Source: Melioribacteraceae bacterium
GTDB lineage: Bacteria > Bacteroidota > Ignavibacteria > Ignavibacteriales > Melioribacteraceae
NCBI GenBank assembly: GCA_024103215.1
Contig: JAGFIY010000042.1
Location: 1-64,000 of the forward strand
Length of the DNA stretch: 64,000 bases
Direction: 5' to 3'
The stretch's first letter is position 1; every line of letters begins with the position of its first letter. The notes beneath the pieces are model-generated. The model made no database searches, was not told where the DNA came from, and saw only the letters and a program-made list of their open reading frames with translations. Both the position numbers and the translations under genes were made by a program. Below are positions 1 through 8,779 of this stretch, one piece after another.

Positions 1-49
1 ATAAATTATTATGAATACAATAGTTATGTAATTAATCTAACGTAGATTA

Positions 50-80
50 TAAAATAAAAAGCCGGGGGTTAATCCGGCTT
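50..80 (-). terminator. Rho-independent terminator of the Ig-like lipoprotein gene
   Basis: A 7-bp perfect stem (59-65 with 74-80, AAGCCGG/CCGGCTT) lies just past the stop codon of the minus-strand gene ending at 86. Read on the minus strand it is followed by a T-rich tract (TTTTATTTTAT), the usual intrinsic terminator layout. Confidence 0.8.
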
Positions 81-85
81 TAAAC

Positions 86-1498
86 TTAGTAAGAAATACC
101 CGAATATGCGGTTTCAACAGTAAATGAATTTCCGCCGTATGAGATAGTTATCTGTATAACAATACTTACCGGCTGCTGTTTGTTTTCATCGGGATCGGTG
201 TCGCTGACAACAAAATAAAAATCAGATGTTCCGTCGCCCGGGAAATATCCGTCATAGACTTCAAAGGTTTCACCTCCGCTTACACCTTCTCCTTCAACAC
301 GTATTGAAATTGAAGAACCTCCGGCAATCGGATTTCCGTTCGGATCAAGTATTAACAGATGAAAAGTTTCACTTCCTGCGTTTGGTATAATAAAACTTGA
401 TGGTGTCAGATTTATTGTCTGTGGCTTACCTGAGAAAAGAATTAGCATATCTGTAGTTATGAATTCAGAATTTTCATCTCGGGTTGATGCAGTAATTGTT
501 GCAAATCCTAAACCATAGGTAGGATGATTTGGGAACGGAGCAGATGTAGTAAGAATGTTAGTTCCTCTTCCTAAGGCATTTGTAAAAACCTCGGCTTCCA
601 TAATGCCTCCGGTTGATTCAAAATAGACAGCAGTTTGAGGTTTTACAGGGTTCGAATATTTATCACCGACATATGCAGTTATGTTATCCTCAACGACCCA
701 ATTTTCTATTCCTCCCGGGATGTTTAATTGTTCGGCAGCAATACTAAAATGTGCATCATCGGGAAATCCTCCATGAATGACCACGGAAACCGGATTCGAA
801 TAGATATTTCCTGTCTCACTTTCAATCATCGCAGAAACTTGAACAGCTCCTGCAGAAAGACCACTTGTAAGTGTAGTGCTCACAATCCCGAATGCATTTG
901 TAACACCAGAGACGGGGGAAATATATTCGCCGCCGCCGGGTCCCCCCACAATGGAAAAATTAACCGTGGCTTTATGTTGTAAATCGATTGCAGTACCCAC
1001 GGAATCTTGCACTAGAAATGTAAGAACACTAGTTACGGGAGATCCGCTCTCTAGAATTCCTATGCTTCCGTTTGAGATTGCCGAAAGCACAATAACCGCA
1101 GCGTCTCCTGAAGCATCAATGGCATTTTCCGATCGCTCCAAATTAATAACGCCAAGATCAATTGATTGTCCGGCAGTTAAATAGTCGTCAATTAAAAGAC
1201 GTTTATAATTAGATTTGGTGATTTCGATTCTTACATCTGCGTTCCCGGTAATGAAAATATCGGTGTTAAATTTACCATCCTCATTAGTAGTGGTTGCAAG
1301 TTCTTCCGAGCCGAAAGTAAATCTAACAGTTGCGCCCGCCACAGGGTTACCGGAAGTAGAATCGACAACTACACCTGTTATTATTACCGTTCCTTCTTTA
1401 TTCTGAGCATCCTCAGAAGGATCAATTCCCAGTTTACAACTGTAAGCGGCAAGCACTAGGAGAGTTATCACAAAAGCTGATTTAATATACCTTTTCAT
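86..1498 (-). CDS. Ig-like repeat surface lipoprotein
   Basis: A 470-residue exported protein. The N-terminus has a hydrophobic segment ending in LAAYSC, a lipobox, so Cys21 would be lipidated. Residues of about 38-120 look like a carboxypeptidase-regulatory-like fold (GVVVDSTSGNPVAGATV), and the remainder resembles tandem Big-1/invasin-like domains (FLVQDSVGTAID, ITAYVGDKYSNPV). No enzymatic motif is visible. The gene is monocistronic on the minus strand, divergent from the OmpA-like gene, with a terminator immediately downstream. Such proteins usually act as cell-surface adhesive or structural components; the specific role here is unknown. It lacks an obvious T9SS sorting domain, consistent with lipid anchoring instead. 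Confidence 0.7.
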   Translation of the reverse strand: MKRYIKSAFVITLLVLAAYSCKLGIDPSEDAQNKEGTVIITGVVVDSTSGNPVAGATVRFTFGSEELATTTNEDGKFNTDIFITGNADVRIEITKSNYKRLLIDDYLTAGQSIDLGVINLERSENAIDASGDAAVIVLSAISNGSIGILESGSPVTSVLTFLVQDSVGTAIDLQHKATVNFSIVGGPGGGEYISPVSGVTNAFGIVSTTLTSGLSAGAVQVSAMIESETGNIYSNPVSVVIHGGFPDDAHFSIAAEQLNIPGGIENWVVEDNITAYVGDKYSNPVKPQTAVYFESTGGIMEAEVFTNALGRGTNILTTSAPFPNHPTYGLGFATITASTRDENSEFITTDMLILFSGKPQTINLTPSSFIIPNAGSETFHLLILDPNGNPIAGGSSISIRVEGEGVSGGETFEVYDGYFPGDGTSDFYFVVSDTDPDENKQQPVSIVIQITISYGGNSFTVETAYSGISY

Positions 1499-1700
1499 AT
1501 AAAGCTCTCTAAATAATTATAAATTGGGATTAAAGAGGCATATGTTTTCTTTAATTGATTCAATTTATTTAGCAAAATTCTTTAAGTCAAGTTTATTATC
1601 GTATAATATTCGAAAATATTTAGTAATCTGAAGAATAAGAACAATTTTTTAACAACAAATCACAAATTATTCCAACTTTCGGCAGGTATGTGTGATACAA

Positions 1701-1746
1701 AACAAAAAAGCTGAAAAATCAATCCCCCCAGATGATTTTTCAGCTT
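1701..1746 (-). terminator. Strong intrinsic terminator with a 14-bp stem
   Basis: A perfect 14-bp inverted repeat (1708-1721 with 1733-1746, AAGCTGAAAAATCA) encloses an 11-nt loop rich in C (G on the minus strand). On the minus strand the stem runs into TTTTTTGTTTT, so the terminator is oriented minus. No minus-strand protein gene lies upstream of it, which implies a short noncoding transcript from 1747-1880 or antisense transcription from the OmpA gene. Confidence 0.8.
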
Positions 1747-1850
1747 CACGAATTTGCACTTTGGACGAGCAACAGCTGTGCGAAGTTCCCGAGTGCTTTT
1801 AAGTTGCAATTCAATTTTATTTTAATAAAATTACTCTTCGTTATTAGCTA
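1701..1850 (-). ncRNA. Candidate small RNA ending at the 14-bp-stem terminator
   Basis: This 383-bp intergenic stretch (1499-1881) holds no plausible protein gene. The minus strand can form a nested structure: GAATT...AATTC and GCACT...AGTGC arms (roughly 1749-1813) around a central segment containing the palindrome ACAGCTGT. The whole is closed by the strong terminator at 1701-1746. I do not recognise a named RNA family; a 6S-like regulator or an antisense RNA to the OmpA leader are possibilities. The 5' end is not defined. The same bases could instead be a structured 5' leader of the plus-strand gene at 1882. Confidence 0.35.
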
Positions 1851-1881
1851 AAAACTTCGGGCAAAAATTTAAGGAGGAAAG

Positions 1882-2613
1882 ATGAGGGTATTATCAAGGA
1901 TTGGAGTGCTGATATGTATTCTGTTTGGTACAATTTCAGCCCAAACACAGATTCAAAGCGGCGGTTTTTTCTTCAACACCGGTACTCCTAATTATACACT
2001 GCATCAGAACGAAGGACGTCGTATGGTTGAAACCGAAATTCGATTTAACAAACCATTCGACACAAAACCTTATGTTTATACTACGGTGATACTCATAGAT
2101 GCCGAAAGGAAAACAAAGATGCGTTATGCCATAGAACCAAAATCGGTTTCTAGAGACGGTTTTGTTCTCTCTGCAGTTGTTTGGGGAGATACACAGTTGA
2201 ACGCAATAGGCGGATATTGGATGGCAGAGGCTGAAGTTGTTAAATTGGAAGAGGTTAAAATAGAAGTTGGAAGTACCATAGAACTGAACAATGTGGAGTT
2301 TGATTTTAACAAAGCAACTCTCCGCTCAGAATCATTTGAGGAGTTGGATAATGTTGTCAAATTTTTAAGTGACAATCCAAGTGTTGAAATAGAATTAGCA
2401 GGTCATACTGATAACATAGGAGATGATAATTATAATCTTAAACTTTCTCAAGAGAGAGCCGAATCTGTTAAGAACTATCTTAGCGGAAAAGGAATTGCTG
2501 GATCACGTTTGATAGCAAAAGGTTATGGTGAATCTCGTCCGATTGCATCAAACCAAACAGAGCAGGGTAGAGATCAGAACCGACGTGTTGAATTTACGAT
2601 ACTTAAAAAATAA
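1882..2613 (+). CDS. H-type lectin-like / OmpA C-terminal domain fusion protein
   Basis: A 243-residue exported protein with a signal peptide ending near ISAQ (residue 21) and a strong ribosome site (AAGGAGG) 5 bp before ATG. Residues of about 48-118 match the H-type lectin pattern: F..PF...P.V, R.....V...GF, W.DT, and a closing W.A. Residues of about 138-243 form an OmpA/MotB peptidoglycan-binding domain (VEFDFNKATL, GHTDN, LSQERAESV, GYGES, NRRVE). The expected role is an outer-membrane or periplasmic protein bound to peptidoglycan whose N-terminal beta-sandwich may bind carbohydrate. It stands alone, with tRNA-Glu 20 bp downstream. The OmpA call is firm; the lectin call is a motif match only. 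Confidence 0.8.
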   Translation: MRVLSRIGVLICILFGTISAQTQIQSGGFFFNTGTPNYTLHQNEGRRMVETEIRFNKPFDTKPYVYTTVILIDAERKTKMRYAIEPKSVSRDGFVLSAVVWGDTQLNAIGGYWMAEAEVVKLEEVKIEVGSTIELNNVEFDFNKATLRSESFEELDNVVKFLSDNPSVEIELAGHTDNIGDDNYNLKLSQERAESVKNYLSGKGIAGSRLIAKGYGESRPIASNQTEQGRDQNRRVEFTILKK

Positions 2614-2633
2614 ATTTGGAAATTAAATAATAA

Positions 2634-2707
2634 GGCGCATTCGTCTAGCGGTTTAGGACACCGCCCTCTCAAGGCGGAGATCACGGGTTCGAATCCCGTA
2701 TGCGCTA
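2634..2707 (+). tRNA. tRNA-Glu (anticodon CTC)
   Basis: A 74-nt cloverleaf is visible. The 7-bp acceptor stem is 2634-2640 with 2700-2706 (one G-U pair). The D arm contains TAGCGGTTTAGGA. The anticodon stem CCGCC/GGCGG surrounds loop CTCTCAA, giving anticodon CTC. The T arm is CGGGTTCGAATCCCG. The body closely resembles bacterial tRNA-Glu. The discriminator is A and CCA is not encoded. CTC is the minor Glu isoacceptor reading GAG. Confidence 0.95.
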
Positions 2708-2819
2708 CGAATTTTTGTTGTTGCGATTATTGTGGAACATGGCTTTTTTAAGCTACATCCTAATTTTATTTTTTGTGTAGTTTTATTAGTCACGGTTAAT
2801 TTGAGTAAATTTTGTTCTT

Positions 2820-2842
2820 AAACTGCCGTACAAACTGCCGTA
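2820..2842. repeat. Short tandem repeat AAACTGCCGTA x2
   Basis: Two copies of an 11-base unit at 2820-2830 and 2832-2842, one base apart, in the gene-free 219-bp stretch downstream of tRNA-Glu. A tRNA-proximal repeat could be an old attachment-site or recombinase remnant, but no integrase gene is nearby, so this is only noted. Confidence 0.4.
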
Positions 2843-2926
2843 ATTACTTTATTTTTTTTTATTATCAATTTTAATCTATCATTTTGGCTAAGTTCACACT
2901 CCAATAGTATTTAAAATGTAATTTCT

Positions 2927-3583
2927 ATGGAACTAAACGAACACAAACGAGCCTTGCAAATTTTAGATATTCTTATAAAAGAATATCCATCTGTTCAACC
3001 CGCGCTTACTTATTCAGATGCTTTTCAATTACTAATTGCAACTATATTATCCGCACAATGTACTGATGAACGAGTTAATATCGTTACCAAAACTTTGTTC
3101 AAAAAGTATAAGAAGCCGGAAGATTATCTTAAAGTACCGCAGAACGAATTGGAGCAGGATATTTATTCAACCGGTTTTTACCGGCAAAAAGCAAAAAGTA
3201 TCAGAAATTGCTGTTCGGAATTGATCGAAAAATACATCGGCAAGGTTCCCGAAGATTTTGATGAACTTACGAAGTTAAGCGGCGTTGGAAGAAAAACTGC
3301 TTCCGTAGTAGCGGGGAATGCTTTCGGAATTCCGGCTATTGCTGTCGATACTCACGTAAAACGTCTGAGTAATCTTTTAGGGTTTATCACCTCAGATAAT
3401 CCTGATAAAATTGAAGCACGGTTGAAGGAACTTTTCCCGGAGAATGAGTGGATAAAATTATCGCATAGACTTGCATCCCATGGTAGAAAAATCTGCATTG
3501 CTAGAAGACCAAAATGTTTCGAATGCAGGATTGGAAATCTTTGTCCGAGTTTTAATCCGGAAATTAAAAGGAGTGAAAAATGA
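2927..3583 (+). CDS. nth: Endonuclease III, DNA glycosylase/AP lyase
   Basis: A 218-residue base-excision repair enzyme that removes oxidised pyrimidines and cleaves the abasic site. It has the helix-hairpin-helix LSGVGRKTA carrying the catalytic lysine, the catalytic aspartate in VDTHV, and a complete C-terminal 4Fe-4S motif spaced C-6-C-2-C-5-C (CIARRPKC, CRIGNLC). Length is normal for the family. Its stop overlaps the ATG of the downstream HD-domain gene by 4 bases (ATGA), so the two are translationally coupled and lie in one operon with the peroxiredoxin. That context suits an oxidative-damage unit. Confidence 0.95.
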   Translation: MELNEHKRALQILDILIKEYPSVQPALTYSDAFQLLIATILSAQCTDERVNIVTKTLFKKYKKPEDYLKVPQNELEQDIYSTGFYRQKAKSIRNCCSELIEKYIGKVPEDFDELTKLSGVGRKTASVVAGNAFGIPAIAVDTHVKRLSNLLGFITSDNPDKIEARLKELFPENEWIKLSHRLASHGRKICIARRPKCFECRIGNLCPSFNPEIKRSEK

Positions 3584-4146
3584 ACGATATTCATCGTGAT
3601 AGGGAATTTTGTCACAATATTTTACTTGAGTTTACCGAATCCGAAAGTTTAAGAAAGCATGCATATGCGGTTGAAGCCTGTGTAGTTGAATATGCTCGCA
3701 AATTTGGGGAAGATGAAAAATATTGGGGAAATGTTGCACTGCTTCATGATTTTGATTACGAAAAATATCCTTCGGCAGAAGAGCATCCTTACAAAGGTTC
3801 TGAAATTTTAAAAGAGCGCGGCTTCTCGGAAGAGTTTCGGAAAACGATTCTTTCTCACGCAGATTATACAAATGTCCCACGCGAAAGCAGCTTAGCTAAA
3901 GTTTTGTTTGCCTGTGACGAACTTGCTGGATTTATAACTGCAGTAACGCTTGTGCGTCCAAGCAAATCTATTGATGAAGTTGAAGTAAAATCAGTTAAGA
4001 AAAAAATGAAAGACAAAGCTTTTGCAAGATCGGTGAGCAGAGAAGATATCCAAAAAGGTGCCGAGGAAATGGGAGTAGATCTTAACGAACACATTCAATT
4101 CTGCATTGATGCAATGAAAAAAAGGAAGGATTTGCTGGGTCTATGA
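3580..4146 (+). CDS. HD-domain metal-dependent phosphohydrolase
   Basis: A 188-residue cytosolic protein with an HD-type fold: an early histidine (RKHAYAVE), the HD doublet in LLHDFDYEK, a conserved H in EEHPYKGSE, and a later SHAD motif. Together these can supply the H...HD...H...H metal ligands. Relatives hydrolyse phosphate esters of nucleotides, but the substrate of this subgroup is not known to me. Both ends overlap neighbours by ATGA (nth upstream, peroxiredoxin downstream), indicating tight operon coupling and possibly a nucleotide-sanitising role alongside DNA repair. That role is inferred from context only. Confidence 0.75.
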   Translation: MNDIHRDREFCHNILLEFTESESLRKHAYAVEACVVEYARKFGEDEKYWGNVALLHDFDYEKYPSAEEHPYKGSEILKERGFSEEFRKTILSHADYTNVPRESSLAKVLFACDELAGFITAVTLVRPSKSIDEVEVKSVKKKMKDKAFARSVSREDIQKGAEEMGVDLNEHIQFCIDAMKKRKDLLGL

Positions 4147-4589
4147 AACTAGGCGAAAAAGCTCAAGATTTTTTACTTTATGATCAGTATAATAAACCAT
4201 TCCGGTTATCAGAAAATTTAGATAAAAATATTCTTCTAGTTTTTTATCCTAAAGATTACACAAAGGTCTGCACTGCTCAACTTTGCAGTTACAGCGAAAA
4301 TTTTGATTTACTTATTCAATCCGGGTTTTATCCTGTTGCTATTAATATCGGTTCAAAAGAATTACATAAAAAATTTTCCGAAGATAATTCATTAAGGTTA
4401 AGAATTTTAAGTGATTCGGACAGCAGGGTAAGCAAAATTTATGGTGCATTAAATTTTTTTGGCATCAATAAGAGAAAAATAATCGGTGTCGATAAAAACG
4501 GGATAATAAATTATTCCGAAACCGTGCTTCCTTATAAATATGTTTCAGTTGAAAAAATACTTGAATTCAAATCTGGTAAAATTAAATGA
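4143..4589 (+). CDS. Peroxiredoxin, PrxQ/BCP type
   Basis: A 148-residue thiol peroxidase that reduces hydrogen and organic peroxides. The peroxidatic motif PKDYTKVCT places the peroxidatic Cys at 43, with a second Cys at 48 in the PrxQ CX4C spacing used for an intramolecular disulfide. The fold continues with VAINIGS and a weaker version of the LLSD segment (RILSDSDSRVSKIYGA). Third gene of the nth-HD-prx operon with ATGA overlap at its start. The usual G in the P-G-C-T motif is V here, a minor variation. The stop codon sits inside an AT-rich palindrome. Confidence 0.88.
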   Translation: MKLGEKAQDFLLYDQYNKPFRLSENLDKNILLVFYPKDYTKVCTAQLCSYSENFDLLIQSGFYPVAINIGSKELHKKFSEDNSLRLRILSDSDSRVSKIYGALNFFGINKRKIIGVDKNGIINYSETVLPYKYVSVEKILEFKSGKIK

Positions 4590-4600
4590 CATTTAATTTT
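4578..4600. repeat. Perfect 11-bp AT-rich palindrome upstream of the secretion locus
   Basis: Arms 4578-4588 (AAAATTAAATG) and 4590-4600 (CATTTAATTTT) are exact inverted repeats about a single central base. The element overlaps the peroxiredoxin stop codon and ends 3 bp before a TTGACA box. It could act as a weak terminator (it ends in T4) or as an operator for the porU promoter; the sequence does not decide. Confidence 0.45.
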
Positions 4601-4603
4601 GAC

Positions 4604-4633
4604 TTGACAATATTGAAAAATACTCATTAAATT
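4604..4633 (+). promoter_or_regulatory. Candidate promoter of the porU locus
   Basis: TTGACA at 4604-4609, an 18-bp spacer, then TAAATT at 4628-4633 continuing as TAAATTGTG, close to the TAnnTTTG box known for Bacteroidota sigma factors. It lies about 110 bp before the porU start in a clear gap. The same arrangement recurs upstream of the BMC genes and of the 50-kb lipoprotein cluster. Confidence 0.45.
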
Positions 4634-4745
4634 GTGTGCACAAAATTTCGGGAATCATTTTATAGAATAATTTGCTACATTTTTCATTATTAATTCTTAA
4701 CCGTTTAAGAAATATTAATTTTAAAGTATTTATAATGGAGAAGTA

Positions 4746-7700
4746 ATGACGCGCAAGTTATTCTTTTATGTTTCCCTTTTTTTATGTCAAATTTTGACGG
4801 CACAGGACTTCAAAGTTTTATCATCCACTTCGAATTCTTTATTTATAGAATACACTCCTGCTTATACAGATACAATCATAACTGAAAAGGATGGCAGAAA
4901 ATACTTTGAGCCGGTTATTTTATACGGCGATATTGCTAATGTTAACAGCATTGGCGAAGCAAAATTAATCCAAAGAATTTTTAATGTCGGTGTCCCCAAT
5001 GAATTCGGCAACACAATCCAGGTTGTCGAATCAAATTTTACTACTCTGAACGGACTGCTTGCTCAAGTGCCTTTTCCGGAAGAAGAATATGAACTTAGAG
5101 CGAGAGGCAGAGCTTTGCTTCAAAGCAAATATGGCTCTGTTCAAAAAGATATTGTTTCATTCGGCAGTTACGGGCTTGTAAGAAATCTTCCGGTTCAACA
5201 GATTTTGGTTTCTCCAGTTCAATTTGACTTCGAATCGAGATCTATAAAAGTATATAATCGAATTGTATTTAAGATAAATTTTTCAGCGCCTTCCGGTGAT
5301 AGAGAAATTATTACATCTGAATTGCTGAGCGGAATGGTATTGAATTTTAATGAAGCAAAAAACTGGGGATTAAAAAGAGAAAAAAAAATAGCAAATACTT
5401 TAGATAAAGTATCAATCAACGGCAACTGGCACAGATTTCCTGTTTATGAAGAAGGTATTTATAAGATAGAAAGAAACAACTTACAGAACTTCGGAATTGA
5501 CCCGAATACAGTGGATCCGAGAACAATAAAAATTTACAATAACGGCGGTTACTTGCTGCCTGAGCAGGTCGAGAAAGAAAGACCGCAAGGATTTCTCGAA
5601 AATGCTATCTTGGTTGTAGGGGAAGATGACGGGCGTTTCGATGAAGGTGATTATATTTTATTTTATGGCAGAGGTATAAGTTTCTTTGAGTTTCAGCCGG
5701 ATTCCGGTATAGTTGGTAAAATAGCAAGAAACAGGCACTGGTTTTCCCGTGTTAATTATTATTGGATTTCTTCCGGCGGAAGTTTCGGAAAGAGGATGGC
5801 GGTTGAAAATTCGCTTCAGCAAAACAATCCAATTCAACAAAGCACAACTAAGCGTTTTATATGGAATGAGCATGATGATGTTAATTTGCTCAAATCTGGA
5901 AGAATGCTTTTCGGAGATGAGATTACAGCCTCGGAAAGATCCCGCACATTCGTTAATATGCTGAATCATCTTGTACCGAATACTACTATTAGTTATGATT
6001 TTCAATATGCTAACTTTTCTGCAACAAGTAACGACCATTGGCCTACTCTAACCATTGATGAAAACGGTACGGTTATTCACCAGCAAGTTTGGCCCGGCAG
6101 CGATGGAGCTTGGAGAAAAGGATGGGAGGATAGGAAACAGACTGTATTCAACGGAACGCTTCCGGATAATAGAAGTGTTCTTAGATTTGCATCGAGCAAC
6201 ACTTTCTCCGACATTTCAGGTTTTGTGGATTTCTTCACAATAAGTTACGATTCTTATTTAAACGCAGTAAATGATTCGATCATGATTTTCACCGAAGGTC
6301 AAGAAGGAATATTAGAGTTTACTGCAAAAAATTTCAGCAACAGCAACAATCATATTTTTGATCTTACGGATTTTGCTAATGTTAAAAAAATAAATCCTCC
6401 CGCAAATTGGATCAGCGGTGGACAAATAAAGTTCCAAGCTCAAAATCTAACTGAGGAGATACGTAAATATTTTGTAGTAAACGTGAACAGGTATAAAACT
6501 CCAAATCCGGCTGAAGTTGTCTCACTTGCGGGTCTCCGCGATGAGCTAACCGGTGTGGAGCATATAATAATTACTAATAAAACATTCTCGGAATCAGCGA
6601 ACAGACTTAAAACGTTTCGTTCAACTCAAGCGAAGCATAGGCACAGTTCTAATGTTTATTATGTCGATGATATTTATCAAGAATTTTCCTGCGGAATTCA
6701 GGACCCTACTGCAATTCGGGATTTTATAAAATTTGCTTACGAGAACTGGAATACTGAACCTGAATATGTACTTTTGCTTGGAGACGGTGATTATGATTAC
6801 TTCAATCTCGATGGCTACGGATTAAACTTTGTTCCTACTTATCAAACAAAGAATTCGCTTCACGAACTTGGTTCATATCCTTATGATGATTTTTATGCAA
6901 GAATAACCGGAGATGATTTAAAAGCCGATATTGCAATAGGAAGACTTCCAATTCAATCTAACGCTGATGCTGAAAAATATATTGATAAGTTGCTCTTCTA
7001 TGAAACTCAAGTTGAAAAAGGACTTTGGAGAAATCTAATTACACTTGTCGCTGATGATGGTCTTACAGCCGACGGTGATGATCAGATGACTCATACACGG
7101 CAATCGGAACAATTGGAACAAAGGGTTATTCCCCAATCATTTAATAAAAATAAAATTTATTTGGCAAACTATCCTGCAGTAATAACAAGTGCGGGAAGAA
7201 GAAAACCGGAAGTGAATGATGCTATTGTTGATGCAATTAACAACGGGACATTGATACTAAATTTTATCGGTCATGGAAATCCTAAAATTTGGACTCACGA
7301 AGTCGTATTTGACAGAACTGTTAATATTCCGCTCCTTGATAACGAAAAGTATTTTTTCCTAAGTGCTGCTACATGCGATTACGGTAAATTTGACGATCCC
7401 ACTCAGCAAAGTGCTTCCGAAGAGATGTTATTTCTTGAAGGGAGAGGAATGATTGGGGGATTTTCAGCCTCCCGTCCGGTTTACTCTGGACAAAATGCTG
7501 CTCTTAACGAAGAATTTTACAGAAACTTATTTACTCGTGCGGATGATAAACTTCCAAAAGCAATAGGAGTTGCTTATATGGAAACTAAAGCTAAACGAAC
7601 GAATATTAACGATGAGAAATACCATCTTTTCGCTGATCCGGCAATAAGATTAAATGAACCTGAAGCTCAAGCACAGATCGATAAACTTAACGGTCAATTT

Positions 7701-8723
7701 CCAGATTTAAGCATTCAAGTTTCGGCATTGAGCAACACTTCGATAGAAGGAAAAGTCATGAAATCTGACGGAACCGTGGATACGGATTTTAACGGTGAAG
7801 CAATTATCGCTGTGTACGACTCTGAAAGGAAGGTCGATCTTCCGGAAATAGATTATTGGATGAATGTTGAGGGTGGAGTAATCTTTAAAGGCAGAGTTAG
7901 TGTTGTTAACGGAGTGTTTTCGACTAATTTTACAGTGCCTAAAGATATAAGTTATGAAAACAACCGGGGAAAAATTGTTGCGTATTTTCTAAACGGACAA
8001 AATGACGGAATCGGCTTTACAAATGAGTTTAGAGTTGGGGGTACCGATACTACTGCAGTTAGTGATCAGGGTGGACCGGAAATAGAAATATATTTTGACG
8101 ATGTATCATTTGAAAATTCATATCTGGTGAACTCAAATTTCACATTGATTGTTAAACTAACTGACGAGACGGGGCTAAATACAACAGGTACAGGCGTAGG
8201 TCACAAACTTGAAGCAATATTAAATGATAATGAAGATAATGCCATTGATCTCTCAAATTATTTTGTCGGTGATTTAGATGCAGGAGGGAAGTCCGGTTCT
8301 GTAAATTATAGATTTACCAATCTTGATCCCGGCGAGTACAAAATAAAAATAAAAGCATGGGATGTTTTTAACAATAATGCAGAGGAGGAAAAATTCTTCT
8401 CAGTTGTAAGCGGGGATGATTTGGTTGTTCGAAACGTCGTTAATTATCCAAATCCTTTTAACTCAGAAACTACTTTTACGATGCAGCATAATTCGAATAA
8501 TCCTATTGATGTGCGTATTCTTATCTACACTATTGCGGGAAGAAAAATTAAGGAAATTTCGAAACAGAGTATTTTGGAAAGATTTGTAAAAATCCCTTGG
8601 GACGGCAGAGATGCTGACGGTAATTTAATTGCCAATGGCACATATCTATATAAGGTAATCGTCGAATCTCAAACAGGGGAGTTCAAGGAAAATATCCTTG
8701 GAAAATTAGCCGTAATTAGGTAA
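4746..8723 (+). CDS. porU: Type IX secretion C-terminal signal peptidase (C25 family)
   Basis: A 1325-residue exported cysteine protease with a signal peptide (MTRKLFFYVSLFLC...LTAQ). A long N-terminal prodomain precedes the gingipain-type C25 domain: the catalytic histidine at 843 in NFIGHGNP and the catalytic cysteine at 877 in AATCDYGKF. The C-terminus (about 1235-1325) is a FlgD-like Ig domain (YPNPFNSETTF, WDGRDADGN, NGTYLYKV). In T9SS, PorU removes the C-terminal sorting domain of cargo at the cell surface and attaches the cargo to a lipopolysaccharide. porV follows directly, the classic partner order. Length and order support PorU rather than a gingipain-like cargo protease. Confidence 0.92.
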   Translation: MTRKLFFYVSLFLCQILTAQDFKVLSSTSNSLFIEYTPAYTDTIITEKDGRKYFEPVILYGDIANVNSIGEAKLIQRIFNVGVPNEFGNTIQVVESNFTTLNGLLAQVPFPEEEYELRARGRALLQSKYGSVQKDIVSFGSYGLVRNLPVQQILVSPVQFDFESRSIKVYNRIVFKINFSAPSGDREIITSELLSGMVLNFNEAKNWGLKREKKIANTLDKVSINGNWHRFPVYEEGIYKIERNNLQNFGIDPNTVDPRTIKIYNNGGYLLPEQVEKERPQGFLENAILVVGEDDGRFDEGDYILFYGRGISFFEFQPDSGIVGKIARNRHWFSRVNYYWISSGGSFGKRMAVENSLQQNNPIQQSTTKRFIWNEHDDVNLLKSGRMLFGDEITASERSRTFVNMLNHLVPNTTISYDFQYANFSATSNDHWPTLTIDENGTVIHQQVWPGSDGAWRKGWEDRKQTVFNGTLPDNRSVLRFASSNTFSDISGFVDFFTISYDSYLNAVNDSIMIFTEGQEGILEFTAKNFSNSNNHIFDLTDFANVKKINPPANWISGGQIKFQAQNLTEEIRKYFVVNVNRYKTPNPAEVVSLAGLRDELTGVEHIIITNKTFSESANRLKTFRSTQAKHRHSSNVYYVDDIYQEFSCGIQDPTAIRDFIKFAYENWNTEPEYVLLLGDGDYDYFNLDGYGLNFVPTYQTKNSLHELGSYPYDDFYARITGDDLKADIAIGRLPIQSNADAEKYIDKLLFYETQVEKGLWRNLITLVADDGLTADGDDQMTHTRQSEQLEQRVIPQSFNKNKIYLANYPAVITSAGRRKPEVNDAIVDAINNGTLILNFIGHGNPKIWTHEVVFDRTVNIPLLDNEKYFFLSAATCDYGKFDDPTQQSASEEMLFLEGRGMIGGFSASRPVYSGQNAALNEEFYRNLFTRADDKLPKAIGVAYMETKAKRTNINDEKYHLFADPAIRLNEPEAQAQIDKLNGQFPDLSIQVSALSNTSIEGKVMKSDGTVDTDFNGEAIIAVYDSERKVDLPEIDYWMNVEGGVIFKGRVSVVNGVFSTNFTVPKDISYENNRGKIVAYFLNGQNDGIGFTNEFRVGGTDTTAVSDQGGPEIEIYFDDVSFENSYLVNSNFTLIVKLTDETGLNTTGTGVGHKLEAILNDNEDNAIDLSNYFVGDLDAGGKSGSVNYRFTNLDPGEYKIKIKAWDVFNNNAEEEKFFSVVSGDDLVVRNVVNYPNPFNSETTFTMQHNSNNPIDVRILIYTIAGRKIKEISKQSILERFVKIPWDGRDADGNLIANGTYLYKVIVESQTGEFKENILGKLAVIR

Positions 8724-8779
8724 CATTGTAGATTGTCTAAAATTTATCGGCAATATTTTTTATTTGGAGGACTAAATAT

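Noticed and set aside
728-1406. Plus-strand open frames opposite the Ig-like lipoprotein
   Set aside because: They lack ribosome sites and recognisable motifs and lie wholly antisense to a convincing exported protein.
2708-2926. Small protein gene or integrated element after tRNA-Glu
   Set aside because: The only start codons give frames of about a dozen codons, and no integrase or matching tRNA 3'-end repeat is visible.
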